Assembly (NCBI GenBank): GCA_903871975.1
Contig: CAIQIY010000083.1
Location: forward strand, 1-5,558
Length of the DNA: 5,558 nucleotides
Source: an uncultured Chloroflexota bacterium
GTDB taxonomy: Bacteria; Chloroflexota; Chloroflexia; Chloroflexales; Roseiflexaceae
Direction: 5' to 3'
The notes under the pieces were generated by a model. The model saw only the letters and a program-made list of their open reading frames with translations, was not told where the DNA came from and searched no databases. A program made the translations under genes and the position numbers. Position 1 is the stretch's first letter, and every line of letters starts with the position of its first letter. This document shows, one piece after another, positions 5,185-5,558 of the stretch.

Positions 5185-5558
5185 ATGACGGATCCCCGCA
5201 AGTCTGTCGGTCCTTACAAGATTGACGAAGCGCTCGAGACATCACGTGACGCCGCATTGTATCGTGCACGCGATCCCGCTACTGGCGCGCTGGTCCTCGT
5301 CGATGCGATTCATCATCCCCCCGCCGGCTGGTCAGTGCTACAGCTGCGCGAAGATCTGCGTCCGCTGCGGCATGACAGTCTCGCCGAAATCATTGATGCA
5401 GTTGTCGATGGCACATCACATTACGTGGTCTATACGTATGTTGCTGGTCAGCGTCTCGTAGAGCTGCTGCGGGATGGTGCCATGCTGGCACCCGAAGTCG
5501 TCGTGCTCCATGCGGAAGTGCTCTGTGATGTGATCGGGTATCTGCACCAGCAGACGCC
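5185..5558 (+). CDS. Ser/Thr protein kinase-fold protein, probable pseudokinase (partial, N-terminal 124 residues)
   Basis: The frame is open from the ATG at 5185 to the right edge. The layout follows a bacterial Hanks-type kinase N-lobe. VGPYKIDEALETSRDAALYR (8-27) corresponds to the strand and glycine-loop region, ARDPATGALVLVDAI (28-42) to the VAiK strand, LRPLRHDSLAEIIDAVV (58-74) to the L.HPnIv region, and YVVYTYVAGQRLVELLRDG (80-98) to the hinge and following helix. VVLHAEVLCDVIGYLHQQ (106-123) is the helix just before the catalytic HRD loop, where the window ends. The glycine loop is lost (ETSRDAA instead of GxGxxG), and the lysine of VAxK is Asp40. These losses suggest an inactive or ATP-independent scaffold, but HRD and DFG lie outside the window. 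There is no signal peptide. A divergent active kinase remains possible. Confidence 0.75.
   Translation, partial: MTDPRKSVGPYKIDEALETSRDAALYRARDPATGALVLVDAIHHPPAGWSVLQLREDLRPLRHDSLAEIIDAVVDGTSHYVVYTYVAGQRLVELLRDGAMLAPEVVVLHAEVLCDVIGYLHQQT

Noticed and set aside
4753..5201. Short minus-strand open frames in the intergenic region
   Set aside because: They have no ribosome binding site at the right spacing and no family resemblance, they overlap each other in different frames, and they cross the promoter of the kinase-like gene.
1..5558. tRNA, rRNA, CRISPR array, insertion sequence or attachment site
   Set aside because: No T-loop-like motif, regularly spaced direct repeats, transposase motifs or terminal inverted repeats were seen on either strand.

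Overview
The window is GC-rich bacterial DNA, by eye about two-thirds GC, with densely packed genes and good purine-rich ribosome binding sites. The gene types suggest a Chloroflexota bacterium, perhaps Chloroflexales or Roseiflexus-like. They are a barrel-sandwich protein of unknown role, a short PspC protein, a solitary HyuA, a HAS-barrel protein resembling a cyanobacterial family, and a kinase-fold protein with degenerate ATP-site motifs. This placement is inferred from protein flavour only; there is no rRNA or other marker gene.

Layout from left to right. (1) Positions 1-592, minus strand: the N-terminal 197 residues of a barrel-sandwich-hybrid-like protein of unknown function, continuing past the left edge. 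(2) Positions 593-771: a divergent intergenic region with an extended -10 promoter candidate for the left gene and the ribosome binding site of the next gene. (3) Positions 772-1161, plus strand: a 129-residue PspC-domain membrane protein. (4) Positions 1177-4710, minus strand: three co-directional genes. In transcription order these are a 203-residue HAS-barrel protein, a 157-nt gap with two dyads, a LuxR/NarL-type regulator with a degenerate receiver domain, and a 696-residue hydantoinase/oxoprolinase A-type protein (HyuA family). The regulator and hyuA overlap by ATGA and are almost certainly translationally coupled. hyuA converges on pspC with only 15 nt between the stop codons. (5) Positions 4711-5184: about 470 nt without a supportable gene, holding promoter candidates for the genes on both sides and several perfect palindromes. 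(6) Positions 5185-5558, plus strand: the N-terminal 124 residues of a protein-kinase-fold protein whose glycine loop and catalytic lysine positions are not conserved, running off the right edge.

The most notable unit is the coupled pair of pseudo-receiver LuxR regulator and HyuA-family enzyme. The usual HyuB partner is not adjacent. The regulator lacks the phospho-acceptor aspartate, so it probably senses a ligand or acts constitutively, and it may control the enzyme it is coupled to. No mobile element, CRISPR array, tRNA or rRNA was seen, and nothing proves a wholly new system.
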